Assembly (NCBI RefSeq): GCF_024460775.1 | Contig: NZ_JANFYZ010000016.1 | Span: 1-54,456, forward strand | Length of the DNA: 54,456 bases | Direction of reading: 5' to 3' | Origin: Desulfovibrio desulfuricans | GTDB lineage: Bacteria; Desulfobacterota; Desulfovibrionia; Desulfovibrionales; Desulfovibrionaceae | In this document: in pieces, positions 1-8,336 of the stretch | Numbering within the stretch: the first letter of the stretch is position 1 | Layout of the letters: every line of letters starts with the position of its first letter | Notes under the pieces: generated by a model | What the model was told of the DNA's origin: nothing | The model's database searches: none | The model's input: the letters and a program-made list of their open reading frames with translations, nothing else | Translations under genes and position numbers: made by a program

Positions 1-616
1 ACCTTGCCTTTTCATTCAACTTTGAGGGTGTTGCACTTGCAAGTTGAATCCGCCAAATTTTGAAGGCGCGTTCAAAATACCGTGGGGTAAGAACCTCATG
101 CATCGAGCCGATGTAGTCGCCGCGCCGTACGTGCACGGCTACCGACATTGGCGCGGCATGTATGGCTTGCAGCATGTCCAGGTTGCTCTCTTCCACCGCT
201 GGCGCAAAGACATAGGCCTCGCGAATTTCTTTTTCCGCGCTGGTTACATACTGTGCATTGACATAATAGCCGCCGAGGTAGGTGGGCTGCTTCAGGGCAA
301 GTATGTCAGGATCAAAATTGCAAATGCTGTCGGGATACCGATTGAGAGCTATATGAAAGAACAGGCGTTCGTTTTCAGAAGGCAAGCGCAGATTGATATT
401 GGTAAAAACGCTGTTTAGGATAAAAAACCTGTTTTCGACCCCGCGTATATCTTTGGCGTAATGGCGAAACCAGGACAAATCATGTTTTACCGTAAAGGAA
501 CTGCCTTTCCCCACAGCCAACGAAAGGGCGTATTGCCACATCTGACTGCCCAGGCCACCGTCCACCTTTACAAGTGCCATACGCTGGATAGCGGCTACAT
601 CGATCGAAAAAGACAT
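1..616 (-). CDS. Alpha-1,2-fucosyltransferase (GT11 family), C-terminus cut by window edge
   Basis: The gene reads leftward off the window edge and 205 residues are visible. Residues 15-32 carry the GT11 N-terminal signature (VKVDGGLGSQMWQYALSLAV-like, the GGLGxQMxQYA motif). Residues 162-168 are HVRRGDY, the HxRRGDY GDP-fucose-binding motif. GT11 enzymes move fucose from GDP-fucose to galactose in an alpha-1,2 linkage on O-antigen or capsule units in the cytoplasm. The start at 616 is chosen because AAGGAG sits 6-8 bases upstream; a second in-frame ATG lies at 580. It is the last visible gene of a minus-strand set with the methyltransferase-like gene (137 bp upstream) and a GT2 glycosyltransferase, which supports a surface-glycan role. 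Family assignment is firm; linkage and acceptor are inferred. Confidence 0.88.
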   Translation of the reverse strand, partial: MSFSIDVAAIQRMALVKVDGGLGSQMWQYALSLAVGKGSSFTVKHDLSWFRHYAKDIRGVENRFFILNSVFTNINLRLPSENERLFFHIALNRYPDSICNFDPDILALKQPTYLGGYYVNAQYVTSAEKEIREAYVFAPAVEESNLDMLQAIHAAPMSVAVHVRRGDYIGSMHEVLTPRYFERAFKIWRIQLASATPSKLNEKAR

Positions 617-753
617 TGCGGCTCCTTTATGCGCAATCACCGTGAGTTGCGGGCATGAGCAAGGATGCGGTCAAAAAAAGAGCTATCAGCCCTGCCATAC
701 CGACAGGTCGCCTTTCCCAAACGGTGCCAGCCCAAAAGCAGTTCTGCGCAGGC

Positions 754-1365
754 CTACCGGTTGTCAAACTGATGCCGCTGCACGCATAGAGCCACTTCTG
801 CAAAGGATACTGGCGTCTTGCGCTCCAGAATGACGGCGGTATCGGCCTCTTCAACCACGTCAAAATACTCAAGCAGCACATGGTAATACTCACGGGGCGT
901 AAAATCGTGCACCATGATCAGCGGCGTTTTCTCCCTGGTGCGCAGCAGCAGCTGCAAGGCGCAGGCAACCCGGAACCGTCCGTCCACAAGCACAAAATCC
1001 AGCTTTGAGGCGTCAACGGCATCCCATATGGCCTGATGGTAGTTAAGCCACGCCACGACAGGCTCATGCGACAGGGGAAACCCCCATTCGCCCGTTGTCC
1101 CTATCTCTACATGAAAGGGACACCAGCGCCGCGCCTTGGCCCATTCCCGCAGGGTGCTGTTGCCCAGCAGCATGCGGTTTATCCACTCCCGGTCAGATTC
1201 AACGCTGATCAGCTGCCGTACGCCTTTTTTTGCAAAAAAGGCCGAGCTTCCGCCAGCCCCGAATTCGAGAATGCAGCCATCCGGCGTATATTTGTCCATG
1301 AGGGCCACTTCGGCTTCGCTCATCTGGGGCTGCAAGCTTTCCTGGGTAGGAAGAGTGGTATCCAT
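754..1365 (-). CDS. Class I SAM-dependent methyltransferase-like protein
   Basis: 203 residues, no signal peptide or membrane segment. Residues 31-45 (CILEFGAGGSSAFFA-like) form a Rossmann motif I with the GxGxS glycine loop. ISVESD at about 53-58 gives the acidic ribose-binding residue after strand 2, and DFVLVDGR near residue 123 fits motif post-III. LIMVHDF near 149 resembles the macrocin/TylF-like methyltransferase group often found beside glycosyltransferases. The start is ATG 1365 with a GTGAGGT ribosome site. It lies 83 bp downstream of the GT2 gene and 137 bp upstream of the fucosyltransferase on the same strand, so it probably modifies a sugar or glycan in the same pathway. The substrate cannot be told from sequence. 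Confidence 0.7.
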   Translation of the reverse strand: MDTTLPTQESLQPQMSEAEVALMDKYTPDGCILEFGAGGSSAFFAKKGVRQLISVESDREWINRMLLGNSTLREWAKARRWCPFHVEIGTTGEWGFPLSHEPVVAWLNYHQAIWDAVDASKLDFVLVDGRFRVACALQLLLRTREKTPLIMVHDFTPREYYHVLLEYFDVVEEADTAVILERKTPVSFAEVALCVQRHQFDNR

Positions 1366-1448
1366 CTAATACCTCACTGCGCACGGTTGCGGCAGGCGCC
1401 ATGCCCTGTTCTGACCCGTGAGTTCCATCGGTGCAGCCCCCGTCATTG

Positions 1449-2456
1449 CTAATGATCCCACTTTTGCAGCCGCCACAGGTGGGGCTGCGCCAGATGCGGA
1501 CTGCGCTGCATGGCGGCCTCAAGCCGACCATACAACAGTGCATTGAACAGATCAGGCGAAAAAAGTTTTCTGGTTGCGTTGGCCATGCGCAGGGTGACAG
1601 CCCAATCCACAAGCCCAGACATATCTTCAGCGGTTTCAACGGGGGCGCCGCCATACAGATGGCGGTGATGCCTCATCAGGCGGTTACCAGGCGCAACGCC
1701 CAGTGTCTGGAACACCTGCATCTGCGCCCTGAAGGCATACTGCGCCTGCTCTGTGCTGCGCGCCGTGGAAATCTGGGCGTTATGCCTGCGATAAAACCCG
1801 AGCACATCATCCACATTGGCAAAAGCCATCTGCGGATGACGCAGAAATATCCTGAGGTAAAGCTCGTAATCCAGAGCGCAGACCATTTTTTCAGAGTACT
1901 GTATGCCGAGGCGGGAAAAAAGATCCCCGTCAAAGGTCACAAAAGGATGCGCCATCGGCGCTTTGAAAAGCAAGTTGGCCTTGATGCTTTCTGAATCAAG
2001 AGGCAGCCTGATAAGCCCGCCCTCACCGGATGGCAAAAACGCCACAAAATGGCACCCACAGATACCAATATCGGGGTTTGCCTGCATGATCTGAAGCTGC
2101 TTTTCCAGGCGCTGTGGAGCGCAGATGTCGTCCGCATCCATATGCGCCCAGTACCGCCCCCGGCACTGGGACATAAGCCGGTTGAGGCTGCGCGCGATGC
2201 CCTGCCCCTCCATATTGCGCAAAACCTGCACGCGCGGGTCCTGCACGCCCATCATGACGTCGTAGGTTTTGTCGGTGGAGCCATCATCCAGCATGAGCAA
2301 TTCAAAATCGTCAACCGTCTGGTCGAGCATGGAGCGCATGGCCTGCTCCACATACTCCTGCACATTGCGGCCTGCAGCAAAAAAAGACACCAGCGGTCTG
2401 CTGCTATGGCTCGGGCATGGCGCGCCCGCAACATCCTCGCCCTGTAGATCCGGCAT
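1449..2456 (-). CDS. Family 2 glycosyltransferase
   Basis: 335 residues from the chosen start. A GT-A fold is visible: LVSFFAAGRN near the N-terminus replaces the usual V-x-V-P-x-Y-N, then LMLDDGSTDKTYDV (nucleotide-binding Asp) and MDADD, the DXD-type metal-binding motif. The open frame extends upstream to 2582, but the ATG at 2456 (MPDLQGEDV) has a run of eight G just upstream as ribosome site, while the extension reads as low-quality sequence. No membrane segments are seen, so it acts on the cytoplasmic face. It is probably the first gene of the glycan operon. The sugar transferred is unknown. Confidence 0.85.
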   Translation of the reverse strand: MPDLQGEDVAGAPCPSHSSRPLVSFFAAGRNVQEYVEQAMRSMLDQTVDDFELLMLDDGSTDKTYDVMMGVQDPRVQVLRNMEGQGIARSLNRLMSQCRGRYWAHMDADDICAPQRLEKQLQIMQANPDIGICGCHFVAFLPSGEGGLIRLPLDSESIKANLLFKAPMAHPFVTFDGDLFSRLGIQYSEKMVCALDYELYLRIFLRHPQMAFANVDDVLGFYRRHNAQISTARSTEQAQYAFRAQMQVFQTLGVAPGNRLMRHHRHLYGGAPVETAEDMSGLVDWAVTLRMANATRKLFSPDLFNALLYGRLEAAMQRSPHLAQPHLWRLQKWDH

Positions 2457-2658
2457 TATCCCCCCCCCTGAAAAGACGCAAGGCCGCAAAGGCACTCTTT
2501 TCCACCTTCCCTTGCATGCAATCTCGATACCAGCGCGGATGGGCAAGCTTGCCGTTTCAGAAGAAGCGTCCGCTTCAGGCAACCTGGCTCAGGCGCGCAG
2601 CGCATGGGGGCAATGCGGAAGGCCCATCCTGAGGGTAACATACGCCCATTCTGCTGCA

Positions 2659-2694
2659 CGAGGGTACCCGGCAATAAAAAACCGGATACCCTCG
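2659..2694. terminator. Hairpin between gltX and the glycosyltransferase operon
   Basis: CGAGGGTACCCGG at 2659-2671 pairs with CCGGATACCCTCG at 2682-2694, with a loop holding an A-run (a T-run on the minus strand). There is no T-tract after the stem in either direction, so it is a weak terminator or a processing hairpin after gltX. The rest of the 308-bp gap 2457-2764 shows nothing else recognisable. Confidence 0.4.
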
Positions 2695-2764
2695 CCGCTC
2701 AAATCAACCCGGGCACTTGTGGCAAAACTGCCCGTTGCGCGAGGTTTTGACTATAAAACGCCTG

Positions 2765-4156
2765 TTAGCCCATAGCCCGTTGCAGCCGGGCAAGGGTTTC
2801 CTGCTTGCCCAGAAAGGCCATGATTTCATTGAGGTGCGAACCGCCCATAAAGCCCATGAGGGCCGTGCGCAGGGGCGGGGCCACTTCCTTGAACTTCAGC
2901 CCGTTGTCGGCCACATAGGCGTTGAGCGCGGCCTCAAGGGCTTCAGCGGTAAAAGGCTCGCAAGCGGCAAAAACAGCCGAGAGGGCCTGCAAATGTGCCT
3001 TGCCCGCATCGGTAAAATGCTTGGCCGTATCCTTCTCCACATAGCTGAGTTCTGCGGCAGGCACCACCAGCGGACGGAAGGCCTCGCCCAACGCCTTGAG
3101 GTTGTTGGCCCGCTCGCGGAACATGACGCACAGTGGCTCAAGCTTTTCCTGCGGCAATGCGCCAAGCCCGGCCTCTTCCACAAAGGGGGCAACCAGCGCC
3201 GCCAGTTCGGGCAGGGGCAGCTCGCGCATAAAATGGGCATTGCACCATTCCAGCTTGGCCGGGTCAAAGGCCGCGGCGGCAGGGTTCAGGTTGGTGCCGT
3301 CAAAATATTCGATCAGTTCTTCCTTGGTGAACAGCTCCTGATTGCCGTGCGACCAGCCAAGCCGCACCAGGTAGTTCACCAGAGCCTGCGGCAGCAGGCC
3401 GTCCTGCTGATACTCAATGACCGCCCGCGCGCCGTGGCGCTTGGAGAGCTTTTGCCGATCCGGGCCAAGAATCATGGGCACATGCCCAAAACGGGGCACG
3501 GGCAGGCCCAGAGCTTCATAAATAAGAATCTGGCGCGGCGTGTTGGAAACGTGGTCGTCGCCGCGAACAACATGGGTGATGCCCATTTCGTAGTCGTCCA
3601 CCACCACGGCCATATTGTAGGTGGGCATGCCGTCAGCGCGGCGGATAACCATGTCGTCCAGCTCGGTGACATCCACGGCTATCTTGCCCTTCACCAGATC
3701 GTCAAAAACCACCTTGCCCGCCACAGGCGCCTTGAGGCGCACGCAATGGCCCTCGCCGGGGCCGAGATTCCGTTCGCGGCAGCGCCCGTTATAGCGCGGC
3801 TTGAGGCCGTTCTGGCGGGCTTCTTCGCGCATGGCTTCCACTTCTTCCGGCGTGCAGGAGCACCAGTAGGCGTGGCCTGTTTCCAGCAGCTTGTCCACAT
3901 AGCGGTTGTACACATCGGCCCGCTGGGTCTGGTAGGTCAGTTCGCCGTCCCAGTCCAGCCCAAGCCAGCGCATGGAGGCCAGGATGGAATCGGTATATTC
4001 CTGCTTGGAGCGCAGCAAATCAGTGTCTTCAATGCGCAGGTGAAAACGTCCGCCGGAGTGGCGGGCCAGAAGCCAGCAAAAAATGGCGGTACGTGCGCCG
4101 CCTATGTGCAGATGCCCTGTCGGGCTGGGTGCAAATCGGGTTACCACTTGAGTCAT
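2765..4156 (-). CDS. gltX: Glutamyl-tRNA synthetase
   Basis: 463 residues, the normal length for bacterial GluRS. It charges tRNA-Glu with glutamate in the cytoplasm. The N-terminus is the class I signature TRFAPSPTGHLHIGGARTA, with the HIGH-type motif HIGG at 17-20. The KMSKS loop is KLSKR at 236-240. The zinc-site cysteines C99, C101 and C126 are kept, but the residue two after C126 is Glu rather than His. The C-terminal third is the alpha-helical anticodon-binding domain. The frame is open to 4198, but ATG 4156 is preferred because AAGGAAA precedes it and the protein then begins exactly at the conserved family N-terminus. It could be discriminating or non-discriminating; this is not decidable here. 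Confidence 0.97.
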   Translation of the reverse strand: MTQVVTRFAPSPTGHLHIGGARTAIFCWLLARHSGGRFHLRIEDTDLLRSKQEYTDSILASMRWLGLDWDGELTYQTQRADVYNRYVDKLLETGHAYWCSCTPEEVEAMREEARQNGLKPRYNGRCRERNLGPGEGHCVRLKAPVAGKVVFDDLVKGKIAVDVTELDDMVIRRADGMPTYNMAVVVDDYEMGITHVVRGDDHVSNTPRQILIYEALGLPVPRFGHVPMILGPDRQKLSKRHGARAVIEYQQDGLLPQALVNYLVRLGWSHGNQELFTKEELIEYFDGTNLNPAAAAFDPAKLEWCNAHFMRELPLPELAALVAPFVEEAGLGALPQEKLEPLCVMFRERANNLKALGEAFRPLVVPAAELSYVEKDTAKHFTDAGKAHLQALSAVFAACEPFTAEALEAALNAYVADNGLKFKEVAPPLRTALMGFMGGSHLNEIMAFLGKQETLARLQRAMG

Positions 4157-4289
4157 GTTGCTTTCCTTGAAACTGGCGTTGGGGGGAAGGTCGCGCATGG
4201 GCGGCTGAGTGTCAAGAGCCGCTGCGCAAGTGCAGGAGGCTTTGCCCCTTTCGGCAAGCCAGCTGCCGCCCGCAGAGCATCAGACATTT

Positions 4290-6293
4290 CTACTCTGCCG
4301 GGCCTCGGCTGAACTGTTTGAGTGTGCGCCGCAGATCGGCAAGGTTAACGGGCTTGGTCAGGTGCGCGTCCATGCCTTCCTGCATGCTGCGTTCCGCATC
4401 GCCCCGCATGGCATAGGCCGTCATGGCGATAATGGGCACGGTTTTGGCCCCCGGCAGGCTGCTGGCCCTGATGGCGCGCGTGGCGGAATAGCCGTCCATA
4501 ACCGGCATCTGCACATCCATGAGGACAATATCAATCTCCGCGCTCCGCTGGTTCCAGATTTCCACGGCCTCCTGCCCGTTGACGGCAGAAATGCAGGTTA
4601 TGCCCATGTCTTCCAGCAGAACTTCCATGATCTCGCGGTTAATATCGCCGTCTTCGGCCAAAAGTATCCGCAGGCCCTGAAGCGATACGGCTTCCTCCCC
4701 GCTGCTTTCTTCTGCCTGTTCCTGCGCGCAGTCTTGGCTGCAAATGGCAAAGGGCAGCTCCACACGGAAAACGCTCCCCTGACCCGGCTCGCTCTGCACG
4801 GAAATGCTCCCGCCCATGAGGGCTATCAGGCGGCGGCATAAGGAGAGACCAAGCCCAGTGCCGCCAAATCTGCGGGTGATGGACGTATCCGCCTGCGAAA
4901 AAGGCGTAAAAGCGCGGGCCAGTTCATCGGACGACATGCCAATGCCTTCATCGCTCACAATAAAGGCCAGCCGCGCCTTGCCGTCACTTTGCTCCAGCAG
5001 CTCCACGGCCAGACGCACCGTGCCGCGCTCGGAAAACTTCAGGGCGTTGCCTCCCAGATTCAGGAGAATCTGCCGCAAGCGCAGGGCATCACCGGAAAGC
5101 ACTTCCGGCACGCGAGGATCCATGCGGCTCTCAAGGTTGAAATCCTTGAGCTTGTGCCCAACCTTGGGCCGCAGCAGAGACATGACCGACTCAAGTTCCT
5201 TGCGCGGCTCAAAAGGCAGATTTTCAAGCTCCAGATGGTTGGCCTCAATTTTTGAAAAATCCAGCAGATCGTTGATGATATCCAGCAAGGATTCGCAGGT
5301 TGCATGGATTTTTTCCACATAATCCCGCTGCTGGGGATTCAGAGGAGTGTTGAGCACCAGATGCGCCATGCCCATGATGCCGTTCATGGGGGTGCGTATC
5401 TCGTGGCTCATGTTGGCCAGAAAAATGCTCTTGGCGGCATTGGCGGCTTCAGCGGCCTCCTTGGCCTCGCGCAGGATGCGTTCGTGCTGGCGCGCCTCCG
5501 TCACATCGCTGACATAACCGGCAATGCGCAGCACTCCCGGCCCGCTCACAATCTCATAGGCCAGGGCATACCAGCGCAAGCCCTTGCGCGGGTGGGCAAC
5601 CCGCAAATCCAGATGCTCCTGCCCGCCAGCCGTCCACCCTGCGGGGTTGCACAGTTTGCGCCACTTGGGCTGATCCTCGCTTACAATGCGCGAACCCATG
5701 ATCTCAAGTCTGTCCGCCGTGTTCGAGGCCGTATTGATGCCAAACTGCTCATAAAAAACATCGTTGCCAGTAATATCCAGACCGGAATTTTCGAGACGCG
5801 CTATCTCAAAAACTCCAAGCCAGCCCAGGCGACAGGCCAGCGAAAGCCGCACAAGCCCCTCGCGCAGGCTCTGATGCGCCTCGTGCAGCTCCGTCATATC
5901 CTGATGATAGCCGACAACCCGCACAACATCATCATGATCGGCGCTGATGCGCCGCCCGCCGCAGCGCACAGGCACCAGCCCCCACGTGGGGTGGTTGTAC
6001 TGGTAGCGCACCTCGTGCATGGCGGTGTCTGCAATAAATTCGTCATGGATGGCCCAAAGATGGGGACGGGAGCGGGCATCAACCCTGTCCACCCAGAAGT
6101 TGAAGCATTGGGCGGGGGTCATTTCTTCGCTTGCACCAAGCAGGCGCAGGGTCACCGGATTGGCAAGCATGGATATATGGCCGGTGTTTCTGTCGATATC
6201 AATGACCCACAGCCCCACATTGGCCGCAGCCAAGGCTTCGCTGTTCCAGTCCTCGTTTCGGGACGCGTCTTTTGCAGCGTTTTTTGCGGCCAT
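4290..6293 (-). CDS. Soluble PAS hybrid sensor histidine kinase with receiver domain
   Basis: 667 residues. Two PAS-like sensor regions (about 20-135 and 150-267) are followed by a short coiled coil (268-292). HisKA has phospho-acceptor His297 in [12 protein letters not shown]. The HATPase domain has an N box at NLGGNALKF (412-420), DEGIGMS and [14 protein letters not shown]-terminal receiver follows (about 541-655), with acidic residues E547-D548, phospho-acceptor Asp593 in LMDVQMP and Lys648 in TKP. No transmembrane segment is seen, so it senses a cytoplasmic or diffusible signal. The start is ATG 6293, because GGGGGAATT lies directly before it; upstream in-frame ATGs at 6311 and 6323 lack a ribosome site. 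No partner regulator lies next to it, so the output is likely through a distant phosphotransfer protein. It is divergent from argB. Confidence 0.93.
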   Translation of the reverse strand: MAAKNAAKDASRNEDWNSEALAAANVGLWVIDIDRNTGHISMLANPVTLRLLGASEEMTPAQCFNFWVDRVDARSRPHLWAIHDEFIADTAMHEVRYQYNHPTWGLVPVRCGGRRISADHDDVVRVVGYHQDMTELHEAHQSLREGLVRLSLACRLGWLGVFEIARLENSGLDITGNDVFYEQFGINTASNTADRLEIMGSRIVSEDQPKWRKLCNPAGWTAGGQEHLDLRVAHPRKGLRWYALAYEIVSGPGVLRIAGYVSDVTEARQHERILREAKEAAEAANAAKSIFLANMSHEIRTPMNGIMGMAHLVLNTPLNPQQRDYVEKIHATCESLLDIINDLLDFSKIEANHLELENLPFEPRKELESVMSLLRPKVGHKLKDFNLESRMDPRVPEVLSGDALRLRQILLNLGGNALKFSERGTVRLAVELLEQSDGKARLAFIVSDEGIGMSSDELARAFTPFSQADTSITRRFGGTGLGLSLCRRLIALMGGSISVQSEPGQGSVFRVELPFAICSQDCAQEQAEESSGEEAVSLQGLRILLAEDGDINREIMEVLLEDMGITCISAVNGQEAVEIWNQRSAEIDIVLMDVQMPVMDGYSATRAIRASSLPGAKTVPIIAMTAYAMRGDAERSMQEGMDAHLTKPVNLADLRRTLKQFSRGPAE

Positions 6294-6582
6294 AATTCCC
6301 CCGTTTTCCATTGTACCATCCATAGCTGTTTTGCTACTCCAAGACAATGCCGGGGAGGGTTGGCGCTGCCCAGAGGCCAACTAATTTGCGCATGGCACAA
6401 ATCAAAAATTATTTGCATCGCCACGCACTTGTCACACGCGACTCTTGCAGGGCGGCGCACAGGGTGCTAGTGCTTCCAACTGTAAACCAAGTACGCAATA
6501 CTGATGAAAGGCCCGCGCCTGCGCCTGTGCGCGAACGAGGCGGAGCAGCCTTTCCGGCCCAGACGGCCAAAGGATCAAACAG

Positions 6583-7365
6583 ATGAAAAACGCTACAGTC
6601 GTTATCAAATACGGCGGACACGCCATGGACAAGCCCGAACTCAGTTCGGCCTTTGCCGCAGACCTTGCGCAGCTTACCGAACAGGGCATGGGCCTTGTGG
6701 TGGTGCACGGCGGCGGCCCGCAGATTTCTGCCCTGCTCAAGCGCCTGAATATTGAGAGCCACTTTGTGGACGGCCTGCGCGTTACCGATGCCGCCACCAT
6801 GGAAGCTGTTGAAATGGTGCTCTGCGGGCAGGTGAACAAGGCCGTGGTCAACGAATTTACAAGTCAGGGCGTGCGCGCTGCGGGCATTTCAGGCCGCGAC
6901 GGCGGGCTGTTGCGCGCAAGGGTGAAGAATCCCGCGCTCGGCCTGGTGGGTACAGTGGAAGCTGTGGATCCAGCCCTGCCCCGCTGCCTGCTGGGAGGAG
7001 GTTTTGTGCCCGTGGTGGCCCCTGTGGCCTCCGGCCCGGACGGCGAAGCCCTGAACATCAATGCCGACACCGCCGCAGGCGCGCTGGCAGGGGCCATCGG
7101 CGCGGAATATTTTGTGCTGATCTCCGATGTGCCCGGCGTGCTGGATGCTGACGGAAGAATTATTTCCAGCCTGAACCGCAAGGAAATCCAGAAGCTGCGC
7201 GAGACCGGAGTCATCACCGGGGGTATGATCCCCAAGGTGGAAGCCTGCCTCAACGCTCTGGATGCGGGCTGCCAGCGCGCTCTCATTCTTGACGGGCGTT
7301 CGCCTTCAAGCCTGCGCCGCTACCTGCTTGACGATGCCCCGCTTGGGACGGTGGTCGCCAACTAG
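6583..7365 (+). CDS. argB: Acetylglutamate kinase
   Basis: 260 residues. It phosphorylates N-acetylglutamate with ATP, the second step of arginine synthesis. The protein opens directly with VVIKYGGHAMD (phosphate-binding KxGG), followed by VVVHGGGPQIS and GLRVTDAATMEAVEMVL. The substrate-binding ALNINADTAAGALA and ITGGMIPKVEAC are also present, all typical of ArgB. AAAGGA precedes the ATG. In-frame codons upstream of 6583 run to a TGA at 6505 without an alternative ATG or GTG, so the protein truly lacks the long N-terminal helix that hexameric, arginine-inhibited ArgB proteins usually carry. It resembles the short E. coli-type enzyme in that respect. It is a single gene, not in an arg operon here, and ends at a bidirectional terminator. 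Confidence 0.95.
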   Translation: MKNATVVIKYGGHAMDKPELSSAFAADLAQLTEQGMGLVVVHGGGPQISALLKRLNIESHFVDGLRVTDAATMEAVEMVLCGQVNKAVVNEFTSQGVRAAGISGRDGGLLRARVKNPALGLVGTVEAVDPALPRCLLGGGFVPVVAPVASGPDGEALNINADTAAGALAGAIGAEYFVLISDVPGVLDADGRIISSLNRKEIQKLRETGVITGGMIPKVEACLNALDAGCQRALILDGRSPSSLRRYLLDDAPLGTVVAN

Positions 7366-7450
7366 GTGATGTAACCGCAGGATGTATTGCGGAGAAAAGG
7401 CAGGCCGCCAGTTAAGAGGCCTCCCTGCTCCTCTCCGGCAAAGTATCAAG

Positions 7451-7503
7451 AAAGGCCCGAGACCGGATAACGCGGCACTGCGCCGCCCGGTTTCGGGCCT
7501 TTC
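7451..7503. terminator. Bidirectional terminator between argB and the HD gene
   Basis: AAAGGCCCGAGACCGG (7451-7466) pairs with CCGGTTTCGGGCCTTT (7488-7503). An inner GCGGC/GCCGC pair lengthens the stem. A-rich and T-rich flanks on both sides suit both convergent genes. Confidence 0.85.
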
Positions 7504-7524
7504 ATACTCCTGAAAATCAGTTTT

Positions 7525-8157
7525 TTAGCGACCTCGCCGCACCCACCATTCCCGCTCAACCTGCCCATACCACCAGCGGTTGTGATCCGCACGCAGCACA
7601 GCCTCTGCCACCTGCTGCGCCGCAGGGCTGCGCAGACGCTTTACCGCGCTTTCCAGCCACTGGGCGGCAAAGGCATTGCCCTTGTCCAGTTCGGCCTTGA
7701 GGTTGCAGATAAGATCAAGCTGGTCGGCATCGTGCGCCAGAATGGCCTCACGGCTGGCTTCTTCCGCCAGCTCGTCCCAGAGGGGCAGCACGTCATCCTC
7801 CAGCCCGGTTCCGTCCACGCAGTCTTCCAGCGCCTTGCGGGCCTGGCACTGCGCATAGCGGTGGTTCACGTAGTTCAGATCGCCCGTGCGGGCCTCATGC
7901 AAATCATGGAACAGGCAAAGATACGTCACCCGCGCCGGATCCATGTCGCACATGCGGGCCAGCACATAGCCCATGACGCTCACCCGGTAGGAATGCTCGG
8001 CCACGTTCTCCTGCCCGGTGCCCAGAAAGGCGTAACCAGTGCGGGGCGTGTGCCGCAGCATGCCGACTTCGTTAAAAAAATCCGCAAGCCGGTCAAGCCG
8101 ATCCGTGCTCACGTCCATAGCCGGGAAATCACCGTTGTTGCTCTTGGATTCACTCAT
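7525..8157 (-). CDS. HD-domain phosphohydrolase, YfbR/HDDC2-like 5'-deoxynucleotidase
   Basis: 210 residues, cytoplasmic. The metal-binding HD signature is complete: VAEHSYRVS (His), FHDLHEARTGD (HD pair and Glu) and AHDADQLDLI (distal Asp). The opening segment DRLADFFNEVGMLRHTPRTGY matches the HD-family nucleotidases that hydrolyse deoxynucleoside monophosphates. Such enzymes trim dNMP pools. The start ATG 8157 has only a weak AGG upstream; ATG 8118 is an alternative without a better ribosome site. It is convergent with argB and downstream of the clostripain gene on the same strand, with a 179-bp gap, so it is probably transcribed on its own. Substrate specificity is inferred from family. 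Confidence 0.82.
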   Translation of the reverse strand: MSESKSNNGDFPAMDVSTDRLDRLADFFNEVGMLRHTPRTGYAFLGTGQENVAEHSYRVSVMGYVLARMCDMDPARVTYLCLFHDLHEARTGDLNYVNHRYAQCQARKALEDCVDGTGLEDDVLPLWDELAEEASREAILAHDADQLDLICNLKAELDKGNAFAAQWLESAVKRLRSPAAQQVAEAVLRADHNRWWYGQVEREWWVRRGR

Positions 8158-8336
8158 GCCTGTTCAATACCGATCCCGACGGCCTGTGGCAAGGTTGGCG
8201 GCGCAGATGGGGAATAGACGAAAAACGGCTCCGGCGACCCAAGGCCAGCACCCTCAAGACCCCCCTTGCAGCTTGGCGCTGGGGCAAATTTATCAGCATG
8301 GAAAGATTGCAAAACTGCCCATTGCGGCTGACCGTG

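Noticed and set aside
2717..4312. 531-codon plus-strand open frame over gltX
   Set aside because: Antisense shadow of a clear gltX; composition typical of GC-rich complement frames.
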